A stretch of DNA of 64,000 nucleotides from Gnetum montanum (GCA_015680685.1 MNCI01011336.1:125877-189876), one strand, 5' to 3'; positions 11,102 through 23,400 are shown, counted from the first letter of the stretch. The notes: generated from the letters alone by a model not told the origin. Numbers and translations: made by a program.

Positions 11102-12125
11102 TTATCCCTTTACTACACTAGAGAGCGGAGATTTTTTAGAATTGGTTAAGGATGAAAATCTAAAAAGGCATGCCCAAAACCATTAACTTTTTCTTTAAAC
11201 ACTTCCTTCAATGATTAGATGTACTGTAACATTTTTTTATATTATTATTTATTTTTTGAAATCCAAAACTTGTTTCTTCCTTAAATTTATTATTCATTTT
11301 TTTCTAGGTTTTTTAATTGTAAAAAAATATTTATCATTTTCAGTATTAAGAGTACTTTGGCTCTTTTAACTTTTTTTTATGATTGTAATTTGCAATCATG
11401 GAAAGAGTTCATGCGAAAGCACAAAGTGTCACGATGTTGCAACTTGCTACAAGGAGGATTAGAATTCAAGGATGTTTTAAATTTTCATTTAGACAGTGAC
11501 AACACCTCTGCAAAAATGACATTAAAAGTTATCGGGTGGATCGATTTATGGCAAAATTTTAATCAAGTACGACATACGCAGGTTCATGTGTGTAACAGGA
11601 CGCCGCTATGGCTGAGACCACCTTTACATGTGTATTTCTTTGTCATTGACTCAGGTTGGAATATGGGCTTGAATTTTCTATTAATTAAGCAAGGAATATG
11701 GGACGTGTATTCTTAAATATTTTTTAATCAAGTTATAAATATGGGATTATGGGATGTTGAAACCTGAAATATAAGTACACCTTAAAAATATATAATTAAA
11801 TTAAAACTCTATATAGATCGGCATTACTTGCAGAAGTCAAACCCATGACCTCATCCAAATATGGAACCATAGGCTCATCCACAGATTCTTTTAAAACTGT
11901 CTTGTATTCTTGAATGATTCATTAATTAAGCTAATTAATTCATTTATTATAGATTTTAAACCCAAAATAACTATAACCTTAAATGAAATAGAATCACGAT
12001 CAACCATTTATTTGTTTATCTGAGTGAAAAACAGCTTTGCATTTATAATTTACTGGGAGACAAGGAAAGCTTAAACCAGAGGTGTAGAAAAGGGGAAACG
12101 TAAGACCAGCTAAATTATTAGAAAC
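11102..12125. other. Spacer between LTR G and the thaumatin-like pseudogene
   Basis: No recognised gene. One open frame on the + strand (11,357-11,716) could encode 119 residues, including WKEFMRKHK and GWIDLWQNFNQ. It has no recognisable domain, no clear promoter and only average coding character, so I treat it as an unsupported ORF. The rest is AT-rich. The polyadenylation region of the thaumatin-like gene would lie just below 12,126. Confidence 0.4.
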
Positions 12126-12751
12126 TTAACCACAGAAGATAATGCAGTAGCCCCCATCAGAGGGGCAGGTAGAGGTAGAAGAATGATCCTCTTTAGCATA
12201 GGTGTAGGCCTGGGGGCACTGCTGCTGGAAAAACTAACTGTAATTGATGGGGCCAAAGGTGTTCTGGTAGGAGCCGGTGCAGTAGTACTGATCCTGGTGG
12301 TATTTGTTGCAGGCGCTAAGGCAACTGCCTGCGGTTTGAAGATCGGCAGGGCAGATGCTGGTGATGTCAATGTTGCAGTTGACGGTGGTGCAGCCTCCAC
12401 CTGTTCGGTAGACTGACAAGGAAACATTGAAGCCATCAATGAGGATGATGTTGTAGAAGTCGGCGTCATGGTGTCGTTGCCGTTGAGGGTGTACTCAACA
12501 AGAGTGATGGGCGGTGCGCCTGACAGGCTGCACTGGAGCTGCCCTTCACAGTCTCTGGTCTGGCAAGAGCCATGGCTAGACATGTTGAAGGTGCAGCTGG
12601 TGCGGCCTCACAGGCAGCCGCTCTGGGTTCCCGCCAGCATGTCGAAGAACCACGACTGGCCCATGCATCTCCTGGCCTTTGCCCGAGAGGTCCACCGCCC
12701 TCACTATGTACCTGTATTTGTTATCCACCATGAATGGCATTGCATCAGCCG
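12126..12751 (-). pseudogene. Thaumatin-like protein (PR-5 family), exon 2, disabled
   Basis: Read on the - strand, blocks in three frames together span nearly the whole mature domain: [110 protein letters not shown], then a C-terminal IIFCG and stop. Conserved Cys spacing and the YTYAKED segment identify the family (secreted antifungal or stress proteins). Disablements: a shift between KGQEM and GQSW, TGA where Trp usually precedes GRT, a second shift after NGNDT, and TAG after NYS. The exon opens at an AG acceptor (12,752-12,753) in phase with the signal-peptide exon at 37,550. Confidence 0.9.
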
Positions 12752-12915
12752 CTACCATAATTCATATATTAAGATTGTTAATTATGAAACTGAAACTAAA
12801 ATATACAGCATGTAGCATACACTTTATCAGTAAAGTTATCAAGAAATTTCAAAATGGTCAATTAATTTATTAATTATAATTTACCATTTGCAGTAACTTT
12901 ACTCTAGAATAGGAC
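12752..12915 (-). other. Intron 1 remnant of the thaumatin-like gene (3' part)
   Basis: This is AT-rich non-coding sequence between the exon-2 acceptor and the TG end of element K. Together with 37,338-37,549 it would make an ancestral intron of about 376 bp if K is removed. That reconstruction is inference. Confidence 0.5.
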
Positions 12916-13652
12916 TGTTGATGTGGAAATTTGGGTTATAAAGCAAACTAAGGCACAACCCCTCTAAAGAAGCACGATTTGGCAAGGCTATTGCCTAGGG
13001 TACCTTGCTTATGGGCACAACTAACCCAAGAATAATCTAGATTGGAAAAGAAATGTGATTGATAATTTTAACTGAACTTAAGAAGTAGAGCCGAAATATT
13101 AAAGATGAAATATGCATTAATTAAGTTAGAACAAGAAAGGTTAAAACTACATTATATAAATCCAAAATGAATAAACATCAAGGTAGAGACAACAAAGAGG
13201 GGGAGGGGATGTAGACTTAGTGGAGTATTGGCTGATCCATTAGTTTTAATAGTTCTGCATCTGCTCCTAAAGGAACTCGTGGTATAACTAGATGGCCCAA
13301 GTTAGCTGGCTAGTTCGATCCTCTAGCTGCTAGAGGTAGACGATCATTGCCTCATTCCCAACTAGGACACTATCCCAACCTTTCTCTTAGTCTTTTTTTG
13401 TGGTTGAATTTGAGGGAGAGCCTCTCAATCCTCCTACACAGTTTGACCTTAACAGCTTCTTGCTTAAGTCAATTTGAGGTAGCAATTGGAGTAGAACTTA
13501 ACATGTGGTGGAATAATGGGGTGTAAGAAGGGGAAGAAAGCAAAGAGAGTATTTGAGAAGAGATGAGGGGATGCAAGGAAGAAGAGGCCTTATGCTGATG
13601 GCTGACCTCTTGCTTGATGCTCCTTAGATGATGTTCTTCGTGCCTGAGCAGG

Positions 13653-13661
13653 CCTTTTATA
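13653..13661 (-). promoter_or_regulatory. TATA box candidate in LTR of element K
   Basis: On the - strand the sequence reads TATAAAAGG inside ACCTTATAAAAGGCCTG. It lies between U3-like blocks (13.8-20.4 kb) and the block ending at the PBS-proximal LTR edge (12.9-13.4 kb), the correct order for a - strand LTR. A similar TTTTATAAAA occurs at about 35,566 in the other copy. Confidence 0.5.
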
Positions 13662-14597
13662 AGGTTTCCTCCTCCCTCTTCTTCCTCTTTTCCTTTTTCG
13701 GGAGGAAGAGGAATTGGCCACATGTCCTCCCACATGACTACCATGCATAACCTCTCTTACCAAGTGTGGTGGTGCATTGATCTTCCAAATCTCTTTAGTG
13801 ATTTAGACTTTCTTAATTTCCTCCATATATGCCACCTATCAGTTAAACATAAAACAACTAAGAGTATTCACAAATTTAATATATATATATATTTTAGAAT
13901 AAAAGTTGCAATGTTTAAGGTTGATACAAGGTTTAAAATGTATTATCTAGGGTGCCTTTGTAAGACAGGGACTAGCAACATAGTGCACAAGAAGTGAAGG
14001 TAGTAGTTGGCTAGAGGCACCATAGGGAGAAGCTATGGCAACAAAAGGAAGGTTCAAAGGGCTTGCTGTGGTTGGAAAGGGTTGCTACAGTGTTATTGGT
14101 TGGGCTATGTAGTAGCACGATCCTTGTAGATTTGGGCTAGCTATGGATCCTAGGAGGCTTGTGCAGGCACTACATAGCCCTACATAGATCTAGGAAGTCC
14201 AAGGGTGGCCAAAATAATGTAGAAGAGAGAGAAACATGTGGCTATGGTGGAGATGATGGGAGATCAAGTAGTGTTGGCCAAGCTATGAGATGCATGTGTG
14301 TGCAGGGATGGGAAGGATCTACATGAAGTAATAGTGGATCACATAGCATAAGAAGGATTTTAGTTATGCTACATACATTAGTAGATGAAGGTTTCATTAG
14401 CACAAGAGGAAGACACGTGGCAATGACAAAAGAAGGCTAGGCATGGCAAAGTGCGATAGTCCTAGGGGCATGGGCAACATGGAGGATGCAGACTGTGGGG
14501 CTATGTCCAAAGGCTATTACAATGCCACAAGTCAACATGGCCTTGAGAAGGGCTATGCAACCCTAGGTAGGGTAGCATGACCTTTGTACAACTACAT

Positions 14598-14960
14598 TGT
14601 AACATGTATTTACACATTGAAATGGCCTCCATATCCATTCACACTTATACGCATTGGCATAATGTGTTTTTGCATTGACATTTGAATGGTGTCCACACCC
14701 GGATGGGGTTCTATGGCCTATAAATGTGTTCTTGATGGGTGAACAAAGATACCATGAATTACAGTAGGATTGCAATTTAGGTTCCTTTTGCAAACTCTTG
14801 GAGGCTTCATACACCATCGTTGCAGAGCACTCATGTGTAAGAAGAATTTGAACAAGATTAATCAAGGCATCAATGGCTAGAGGCCAATTCCATTTGCTTT
14901 TGCATTCTATACTTTAATTACTTGTGCAATCTGGTTTTTCTACATAGTTATTATCATACA
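14598..14960 (+). repeat. 5' LTR of copia Y
   Basis: It begins TGTAACATGTATTTA and ends ...ATCATACA. The 3' LTR begins TGTAACATGTGTTTA and ends ...TTCTTATG. The 3' copy is about 46 bp longer because the stretch between GGGGTT and GGCCTAT is deleted here. Many substitutions separate the two, so the insertion is old. Confidence 0.9.
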
Positions 14961-14962
14961 TT

Positions 14963-14974
14963 TGGTATCAGAGC
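14963..14974 (+). promoter_or_regulatory. Primer-binding site of copia Y (initiator tRNA-Met)
   Basis: TGGTATCAGAGC, two bases after the LTR, is the standard plant copia primer site complementary to the 3' end of initiator tRNA-Met. Confidence 0.93.
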
Positions 14975-16090
14975 ATTAGATCTCTATCTTGATGCATTTT
15001 GATGATGGTGTAATTATTTGTATTGACTCTGGATTGAATTAAATTGAATTCTAGTTTTTTCATCCACTTCACTAGTGCTTGGGCTATTTTTATGTTATGC
15101 TATTGCTTCACTAGTGCATGAACCATGAAAATAGTAGACTTTGAACTTTACTACCATAGGTTTGAAGTAGAAAATTTTTACATCATTATTGTTGGTCGCA
15201 TTCTAACTTAGAATTCAAAGGTAAAAAATTAGTATACGAAAATATTACAAAAAACACACCACTATTCTAATCATGGAAATCCTGCATTCAGAGATAGGAG
15301 TTAGTGGCTCTGTAATAGACTCAACCAAGTGTCAAATCATACTATTTTCATTGATCAGAGACCAGTCAGAGTTGAACTTTATCCATGGTTTTCTTCATGG
15401 GTGGAAAGGCTTTGCCTACAAATCTATTTAAATGTTTCTTTTCTTAATAAAAAAATTAGGGTTTTAACCCAGTGATTCCTTTTCCCACCCATCACAGTCC
15501 AAAGGTATCATGGCTACAAAGTATTAGAAGTCAAAGAATAACTTTGCCAATGTCCTAAGCAAGTTGGTTATATGCATTTTTGATAAAATTATGTTTATAC
15601 CATGTAATCTGGTAATTTATCAATTTTATGCATATTTTGTATATGTATGCATCATTATAACTAGTGATCTATATAATTTTGTATAATTAGAGAGTAGCCA
15701 TAGCATCTTTAATTATGCAAAATTATGTACTAAGAGCTTTTGGATCACATATGGTAGACAACATTAAAAATTTTGATTAATCATATGTAATATGATAAAT
15801 TTTATCCTATAAGAATTTTTATTGTATTTAATATGACTAATTAGGATGATATGTTAAATTATTTTTCTTAATTTTCCCATAGGGATTAAGGAATATAATT
15901 TAATAGTTTCATCGTAAGAATATATGAATATGTTTGAATTAAAATTTAGCCAGGCAATTTTATGTCATTTGATTCATATTTTTCATGTTTTACATTGGTA
16001 AACATGTCTTACAGTATTTTAACCTCAAATTTAGTGACATAAGCATGTTGATTATACAGTTGTACAACCTATAAGCTACTCTGATTTTAA
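14975..16090 (+). other. Leader of copia Y
   Basis: About 1.1 kb of AT-rich sequence lies between the primer site and the first gag-like codons. No gene is recognisable. Such long leaders are common in plant copia elements. Confidence 0.5.
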
Positions 16091-16255
16091 ATGTGACATT
16101 CCTGAATTAAAGGGTGATAGTTATAAGGTGTGGAAGGAGAGAATTCTTCTTCATTTGGGCTGGATGGACATTAATTATGCTATCCGTAAGGATGAACCAC
16201 CTGTCATTGTAGTAATCAACCATCCAAATGATACCGGTAATTATGAAAAATGGGA
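16091..16255 (+). pseudogene. Copia Y: gag N-terminal fragment
   Basis: The frame reads LKGDSYKVWKERILLHLGWMD, INYAIRKDEPPVI and YEKWERS, the start of the copia gag polyprotein (UBN2-type). It stops abruptly at WERS; the rest of gag, including the zinc knuckle, is absent. The next recognisable residues belong to the C-terminal half of protease, so an internal deletion has fused the two. Confidence 0.85.
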
Positions 16256-17460
16256 GAGATCTACTAGTCTCTGTGTCCCATTCAGGCAATAAGATGTGCT
16301 CACATGTGGAGGCAGTTAGAATGTGCAAATTAGTTTTAAGTAGTAATTTTGTTTTAGAGTTGGAAAAGACATTTTATATTCCTAGTTTTTCAAGGAATTT
16401 AATTTCTATTTCAAGGCTTGTATCATTGGGATTTTCCTTTAATTTTTTAAACACTATATTCAGTTTATATTATAGATCTAAACTTATTGGAAATGGTACA
16501 TTGACGGATGGTCTTTTCAAAATTAATTTACAAAATGAAACTTCTTATACTTCTATGCATGTTCATGGTGCATTAAGAGATGTGTTATGAATGATGAATC
16601 CTCTATGTTGTGGCATCATAGATTAGGACATATCTCTATTAAGATAATAAAGAGATTACTAAATGATGGAGTACTTAGTACTCTAGATTTTACTAACTTT
16701 GACACTTGTGTGAACTACATAAAGGGAAAGCAAACCAATATGTCAAAGAAAGGTCCCAAGAGGAGTTCAGACATATTAGAGATCATACATATAGATATTT
16801 GTAGTCCAGCTATGGATGCATATGGTCAAAATTATTTCACTACCTTTATTGATGATTATTCACAATATATGTAGAGAGCTTCATAATAAGAGTGAAGCTT
16901 TAGATGCTTTTAAGGTGTTTAAGGCTAAAGTAGAGAAACAATGTGGTAAGCAAATAAAGATAGTGAAATCTAATAGAGGTGGTAAATACTATGGTAGATA
17001 TAATAATGATGGATAAGCACCTAGTCCATTTGCTAAGTTTCTTTAAGAGCATGGGACTGTTGCCCAGTACACTATGTCTGGTTCTCCAAACTAGAATGGT
17101 GTGGTAGAAAGAAGAAACTGAACATTATTAGACATGGTGTGGAGTATGCTTAGTAGCTCCAAAATTCCTAAGTCCTTGTGGACTAAAGCTCTTAAGACAA
17201 CCATGTATATATTAAACCGAGTTCCAACCAAGGCTATCTCAAAGATACCATTTGAATTATGGAAAGGTTGGAAACTAAGTTTGTGACATATACACATTTG
17301 GGGATGTCCGTCTAAAGTAAGAGTTCATAATCCATAATAAAACAAGCTAGATCCAAGGACCATAAGTGGGTATTTCATTGAATATGCTAAATGATCTAAG
17401 GGATATAGATTTTATTGCCCATCACATACTACTAGGTTTGTGGAATCAAGGAATGCTAAA
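16256..17460 (+). pseudogene. Copia Y: protease remnant, GAG-pre-integrase and integrase
   Basis: In order: a protease C-terminal block (KTFYIPSFSRNLISISRL), the GAG-pre-integrase block (LWHHRLGHISIKIIKRLL), the integrase core with DICSP, FTTFIDDYSQYM, KSNRGGKYYG and NGVVERRN, then ILNRVPTKAISKIPFELW. The integrase inserts cDNA through a D,D,E triad; the second Asp (normally RSDRGGE) is Asn here. Stops occur after YSQYM, after NNDG and before NGVV, and a shift follows SLH. It cannot be functional. Confidence 0.88.
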
Positions 17461-17849
17461 TTTCTTGAGAATGACTTGATTAGTGGGAGTAGTAGATCTT
17501 GGAACATTGTTCCTAAAATAGATCATATAGATGTTCAACCTAGTATTTCAAATGATAGACTGATTATTGTGTACAATATTCCTAGAGCACAAGTGTGCAA
17601 TGAACAACAACTAGTCATTGAAGTTCCACAAATTATTGATCAAGAAGTAGTAGATCCAGCTAAACAATAGATACCAAAACCTATTGAATGGCCTGTTGAA
17701 CATTAAGAAGATCTACTAGAGTAAGGAAATCAGTAATTCCTAGTAACTATATGATATATCTATAGGAATCTGACTACAACATAGAAGCCAAAAATGATTC
17801 CAAAATATTTTTAGAAGCCATGACTTGTAAGGAATCTAACTTGTGATAT

Positions 17850-19302
17850 GATGTCATAAAAATGAGATGAACTCTATGTCATCTAATGAAGTATGGGATC
17901 TTGTCAAGTTTCCTAATGCTATAAAAGCCATTGGATGCAAATGGATCTTCAAGACTAAGAAAGACTCATTGGGCAACATTGAAAGATACAAAGCCAAACT
18001 TGTCGCTAAAGCATTCACTCAGAAAGAGGGAATAGATTACAAGGAGACCTTTTCTACCATATCTAAGAGGGACTCCCTTCATGTTATCATGGCATTGGTT
18101 TCCCATTTTGATCTTGAATATTCCCTAATAATGATGTAGAGGAAGAGGTTGATATGAAACAACCTAAAGGATTTTCCTCTAGAAATGGTGAGCAATTGGT
18201 ATGCAAGCTCAAGAAATCCATATATATATGGATTGAAATAGACCTCCTGTCAATGGTACTTAAAATTCCATGATATCATCACTTCATTCGATTTTGAAGA
18301 AAACATCATGGATCAATGTATATACTAGAAGATTAGTGGGAGAAAAATCTATTTCCTTGTTTTATATGTGGATGATATCCTTCTTGCAACCAATAATAGT
18401 GGATATCAATACGAGGCAAAACATTTTCTCTCTAAGAATTTTAAGATGAAGGATCTAGGTGAGGCATCTTATGTCATTGGCATTCAAATCCATAGGGATA
18501 GATCTAGATATACTCTGGGACTATTGCAAGAAACCTATATCGATAAAGTTTTAAAGAGGCTTCAGATGAAAGATTGTTTACCAAGTATAGCACCCATTGT
18601 GAAGGGTGACAAGCTAAATTTGAACTAGTGCCCTAGGAATGATTTAGAGAAGAGTCAAATGAGCAACATTCCATATGCTTCAACTGTTGGAAGCCTTATG
18701 TATGCTCAGGTCTACACAAGACTCGACATTGCATTTGCTATGGGAATGTTGGGTAGATATTAGAGCAATCAAGGTATTGACCATTAGAGGGATGCAATGA
18801 AAGTGATGAGGTACCTTCAATGTACAAAAGACTACATGCTTATCTATAAATGAACTAACTCCTTGAAGGTGATTGGCTACTCTAATTCAAAATTTGCTAG
18901 CTATGTCAATTCACAGAAATCCATATCTAGTTATGCTTTTATGCTAGCCAAAGGGGCTATATCTTGGAGGTGTGAAAAGAAAACTTTGATTACTACTTCC
19001 AAAATGGAGGTAGAGTTCATTTTTTATTTTGAGGATACTTCAATGGTGTATGGTTAAAGAGTTTCATAATAGGGCTTAGAATTATGGATTCTATATCTAG
19101 GCCATCAAGAATGTTTTGTGATAATTTAGTTGTTGTCTTTATGGCTAAGAATAATAAGAGTGGTACAAAAAGTAAACACATCAACATAAAGTACTTAGCC
19201 ATAAGGGAATTCATTAAAGAAAAAAAAGTGGTTGTGCATGTATACACTGAATTAATGATAGCTGATCCTTTAACAAAAGAAATGCCACCAATTTTCATTT
19301 AA
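17850..19302 (+). pseudogene. Copia Y: reverse transcriptase and RNase H
   Basis: The RT_2 block reads KWIFKTKKDSLGNIERYKAKLVAK (positions 17,940-18,009) and the catalytic YVDDILLA is intact near 18,365. RNase H follows with VIGYSNSKFASYV and GAISWRCEKK...SKMEVEF, ending KYLAIREFI...DPLTKEMPP. The first RNase H Asp (usually YSDSDFA) is replaced by Asn. Several stops and shifts lie between 18,139 and 18,365. Confidence 0.88.
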
Positions 19303-19631
19303 GGATCATGTAGTTCAGATGGGATTTAATTCCATAATGTAATTTTTTGTACATACAACTTATAGTATTAATGAAACTCTTATTCAGTTGTGTTATTTTC
19401 TCATATGGTTTGCACATATAGTTATTAAAGAAAATACACATATGATAGGGCCTTAAATGAACATTGGGTTTATTCATAAAGTTACATTACCATACAAGGA
19501 ATTACGTTTGAGAGATAATGCAATGTAATAAATGGAATATAATACTCACATTGAGAGGAACTATCACCATGATTCATGCATTTATTTCTTAAACTTTGAA
19601 CTTGATTAAATATGGAGACCAAGTGGGAGAT

Positions 19632-20040
19632 TGTAACATGTGTTTATGCATTGAAGTGACCTTCATATCTGTTGACACTTATACACATGTTGGCATAATG
19701 CATTTTTGTGTTGGCATTGGGGTGGTGTCCACATCCAAATGGGGTTTTGGGTTTCTTATTTTTCAAATTTTCTCTCATGGTAACTGATTTTGTGGCCTAT
19801 AAATTCATTTTTGATGGGAGAACAAAGGTGCCACGAATTACAATAAGATTGTAGTTTAGGTCCCTTTCACAGATGCTTGGAGGTTGAATATACCATCATT
19901 GCAAAGAACCCATGTGAAAGAAGAATCTAAACAAGATTAATCAAAGGCGTCAATAGTTAAAGGTCAATTCCATATGCTTTCGCATTCTTTACTTTAATTA
20001 CTTGTGCAATTTGGTTTTTCTACAGAATTATTTTCTTATG
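19632..20040 (+). repeat. 3' LTR of copia Y
   Basis: It starts directly after the polypurine tract AAGTGGGAGA (19,621-19,630), as usual for copia elements. It matches 14,598-14,960 along its length apart from the extra 46-bp stretch. Immediately to the right, sequence of the host LTR of K resumes (TGCACAACCTACACAAA, compare TGCGCAACCTGCACAAA at 37,040). Confidence 0.9.
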
Positions 20041-20389
20041 TGCACAACCTACACAAACCTCTTTTTCTTTTTTTAATTCCTCCATAGGGGCTATAGGATT
20101 TTGATTGCAAGGTCGCAGTGGTGTAGGGTGGCACTGCAATGAGTAGGTGGGGGAGTGAGAGAGACATGCAAAAGTAAAAAAAGTGAACTTGGCATAGTAG
20201 AACGTCAAGATGTACTTGTTCACAAACAATGGTGTGGCCTGGAGCTTGGTGTCACAAAGAAACATAGTTTGGGCTTATGGACAACAAGGATTTTACTACA
20301 GCTTGGCAAACCCAAGCTATGAGGATAGCTTGGCCATGGAATGGTAGCCAAGGTTTCCCTACCACAAACAAGGGTCTCGTGATACAACA

Positions 20390-21893
20390 AGATTTCACAT
20401 GGTAATAGCAACCAAGGGTTTCGTTGACATGGAAGGATGGAAGGAAACAACAAGGATGGATTCACATGGGAATTTGGCATGGTTTTGGTACTAGTTATGG
20501 GCACTAGTATAGGATGTGGTGCACACGGTGATTGAGGCGGGGTGTTGGTGGTGAGCGATGGTCAAGCATGGTGTTTTTTTTATTGAAATGAATAAAACAA
20601 AATTGCATGCTATGGCAATTAAAATTACCAAAAAGTGTCAATTTGAAATTCACAAGTAATCGAGAGCCTAATCAAATGCAAACATACTCACTTTTCCAAA
20701 GCAGTCAAATTTGTAATGTTGTAGGTAACATGGAAGCAGCATTGGAGGTGGACATTATGGTAGTAATGAGAGTAGAACTAGTGTGTATAGTGGGAGTCAA
20801 TGGGATTTGATTTTTAGTTATGATTTTTGTTTTGTGCTAGTTCAAATGCTTAGTGAAGTTTGGGTTGTCGATATGGATTGATCCACGAATCTAAAGGGTA
20901 AGGTCCCATTCATGATGGATGTTGATGTCAATATAAAGCCCTAACCAAATCAGCAAAGAAAACATCAAGCATTCCACTAAATTTTTTTTTGAAATAAATA
21001 TGGAATATATAACTATATCATACTAATTATGAAAGGTGAAAACCTAGTATTACATGCCATGAGAAATATACCTAAAGAAGTTAATTCAAGGCTTTAAGTA
21101 TTTTATTGAGAAACATAAATAGACTAAGGTGCAACCTTATAGATCCTCAATGTATACGTCAACAAATTTAATCATGAGATTCTTGGTTTTTTTAGTCAAA
21201 AGAATTGAACCAAGTATTATTATTATGATTATGATTATTTTATTGAAGGAAAGGAAGGAACTCTAGATGTGTGCCATCACTATGAACTAAAAGAGTAATC
21301 ACTACAAATCATGGTTGAGCATGAGAAAGAATGAACTTCGCATTCCAATAGTGGGATGCTAGCTCAAATTCTTTCTAGAATATTGCAAATTCCTCACATT
21401 GGGTTATCTCATCACAATCTAGGATGTATCATCAAACTATGGAAACAACTCAAAATTATACATGTCATCTTAAATTGACATAACCCAAAGGACAATGTCA
21501 TGGGGTCAAGTCAACCTCAAAGGTAGCATCATAAAATAACATATGGGTAATAGGTAACTTAATATGATGTGACCCATATGAATTAGCCTCAAGGAACTCA
21601 TTTTTAAATTTAGTTAATGAAGAAAGAAAGAGTTGCAAGAATTCCCATAATCTATAGAGTACCCTTAATAAAATACTAGGTCTTGAATCCAAACATCTAT
21701 TAGGTTTACTTCTAAGGCATGTACTTATATGGGTATAAACCTAAAGCTATATGTTGTGCATGATACCATAATAAAATATGATATAAATACAATAAGATGA
21801 AATGCATTTGTTTAGAACTATGGATGATATCTAATGTTGCCTATGTGAATATGTGTGTGTGTGTGTATTTATTTATAACTATAATTTATTAAA
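20390..21893 (-). other. 3' non-coding region of element K
   Basis: No gene is recognised. This would be the segment between integrase and the 3' LTR on the - strand. The region near 20,390-20,580 repeats motifs of the adjacent LTR (CAAGGGTTTC, CACATGG), so the LTR may extend further. A TG dinucleotide microsatellite sits near 21,849-21,865. Confidence 0.45.
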
Positions 21894-22200
21894 TTATTGA
21901 TCTACTAGATGTCCACATGGAACACGAGTATAAAAATTTTTAAGGTAGAATGCATTAAATTTTCTAGTGAATTTTTTGCCTTGAAGGTTAACTATCTTGT
22001 AAACATTGGGAGCTACAACTTCCATGACTTGGAATGATCCTAAGCACATTGGTGGAAATTTGGTTTGAGGACCCTTTTGCCCAAAATCTCTATTTCGTTT
22101 TAGGACAAGATCACTTATTTGAAATGATTTAGTGGCAAACCTTTCATCAAACCATATTTTGATAATGGTTTGATCATTTGATAGGTTTTCCACTACTTTA
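21894..22200 (-). pseudogene. Element K: integrase C-terminal region
   Basis: On the - strand: MENLSNDQTIIKIWFDERF, FQISDLVLKRNRDFGQKG, FPPMCLGSFQVMEVVAPNVYKIVNLQGKKF and FNAFYLKNFY. This is the post-core integrase region of plant Ty3/gypsy elements (DLVL+...GPF.V.........L.G......N..LK.FY). It is readable in one frame. Confidence 0.85.
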
Positions 22201-22402
22201 AAATGTTTAAGCTCAACATCCTAAAAATCATAAGATCTAGCAATGAGACTTTCATTGGGATTTAAGTAATCTAGGAAGAACTCATAAGTAGTGATTTGCA
22301 AGTTGATAGGTAATATAGGTTTTTGCCATAAACTAGTTCATAAGGGATGGTCTTAAGATATTCCTTATAATGAATACAATCTACAAATACAGTCCATTTT
22401 AC

Positions 22403-22910
22403 TTATTCATGCAAAGATTTTTGGTTGTTATTAATCATCTTTTTAACTCCACCAAGAAAACTCTTGTTGGAAGCTTTTGCTAATCCATTTCCTTGAGGGT
22501 AATATTTTGTGATACATTTGATTAGGATTTCATTATTCATAGCCCATTCAATTATGTTTACTAAGATGAAGGCAATACCATTGTCAACCACTAATGCATG
22601 TGGATGTACATATTGGATTATGATAACTTCCTTAAGAAATTTAATAATCTCATGAGATGTAGCTCTTCTAGTTGGTTTGGCTTCTATCTAACATGTAATG
22701 TAGTCAGTTTTCATTAAAATGAATTTATGCTAGTTTATGATGATGGATTGATGGCTCCAATAACATCAACATTCCATTATGCAAAAGGTCTTACTTCAAT
22801 GATGGGTTGAAGAGTTTCTAAGCTCTTAGGACCTTTTCCTTTGAACATTTGACATTGGATACAAGTTTTTGATATATTATAGGCATCAGTGGCTATAGTT
22901 GGCCACTAAT
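22403..22910 (-). pseudogene. Element K: integrase catalytic core
   Basis: Order on the - strand: FKGKGPKSLETL, WNVDVIGAI, a degraded TDY-T-WIEAKPTRRATSHEI block, VVDNGIAFILVNI, and KYYPQGNGLAKASNKSFL. The three acidic positions would be the Asp of VDVIG, the Asp of VDNGIAF and the position in NGLAKASNK where Glu is expected; there the residue is Lys, so the triad is broken. Stops occur in the middle block. Confidence 0.85.
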
Positions 22911-23400
22911 AACCAACCTTTGTAATCTTGTGTGTTAAAGATCGATATCCTAAGTGTCCATCATGTAAGCTTTTTACCACATCATTGGCTTATTTTCTAT
23001 TTAAGTACCTAAGGAGAACTCATTCAAAATTCTTTCTAAAGAGATTACCATTAATCATGATAAATTTAGAGTTTCTTGATATTAGTAGCTTATGCTTGTA
23101 CCTAGACAAGTCTATATATCAAAAGTTGAATAATATTTAATATCTCTGTACCAATGGATAATGATGAAAAGTTGAATAATATTTAATATCTCTGTACCAA
23201 GGGTCATTTAAGTGATTTTATGCAAATCAAATTGATTCATTATTTTCAAGTTCTAGCACACGTATAGGTATCAGTTCAAACCCAAATGGGACTTTTCGTT
23301 TTTTTAGGATTGATGCTTAGGCTATCAATTTGATTATACTAATTCCTTTTACTAGTTTTGCTACCTTCCATTGAATGTCATATTCTTGTAATTTTACAAT
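22911..23400 (-). pseudogene. Element K: degraded connection between RNase H and integrase
   Basis: Few residues are readable. The zinc-binding HHCC region of integrase is expected here; C..CQMFKGK-like remnants near 22,850-22,930 are its likely end. A 33-bp stretch (TTGAATAATATTTAATATCT...) is duplicated at about 23,125-23,157 and 23,172-23,204. Confidence 0.5.

Larger units (their letters stand above)
14598..20040 (+). mobile_element. Ty1/copia retrotransposon Y, full length but defective
   Basis: Two LTRs (14,598-14,960 and 19,632-20,040), a tRNA-iMet-type primer site, degraded gag-protease-integrase-RT-RNase H in copia order, and a polypurine tract define the element. It lies inside the LTR of K. 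The uninterrupted paralogue near 37,030-37,045 gives the empty site. Flanks CTACA (14,592-14,596) and GTGCA (20,039-20,043) may be a diverged target duplication of an original CTGCG-like site. Stops and deletions make it non-autonomous. Confidence 0.9.
12916..20389 (-). mobile_element. 3' LTR of element K, split by copia element Y
   Basis: Three blocks match, in the same order and orientation, the repeat at 34,119-37,337: 12,916-13,375 with 34,119-34,572; 13,815-14,597 with about 36,240-37,030; and 20,041-20,389 with 37,036-37,337. The + strand edge is TGTTGATGT. Because the primer site (34,092) and pol genes of K are on the - strand, this copy is the 3' LTR. The right edge is approximate, since similarity fades near 20,389 and the true U3 start could lie up to 200 bp further. 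Copia Y (14,598-20,040) is a later insertion. Confidence 0.75.

Noticed and set aside
11357-11716. 119-residue open frame on the + strand
   Set aside because: No recognisable domain, promoter or repeat context; kept only as a remark in the spacer entry.
12110-12583. Long open frame on the - strand over the thaumatin-like exon
   Set aside because: It is a shifted reading of exon 2; the Cys pattern of thaumatin-like proteins is in the other frames.
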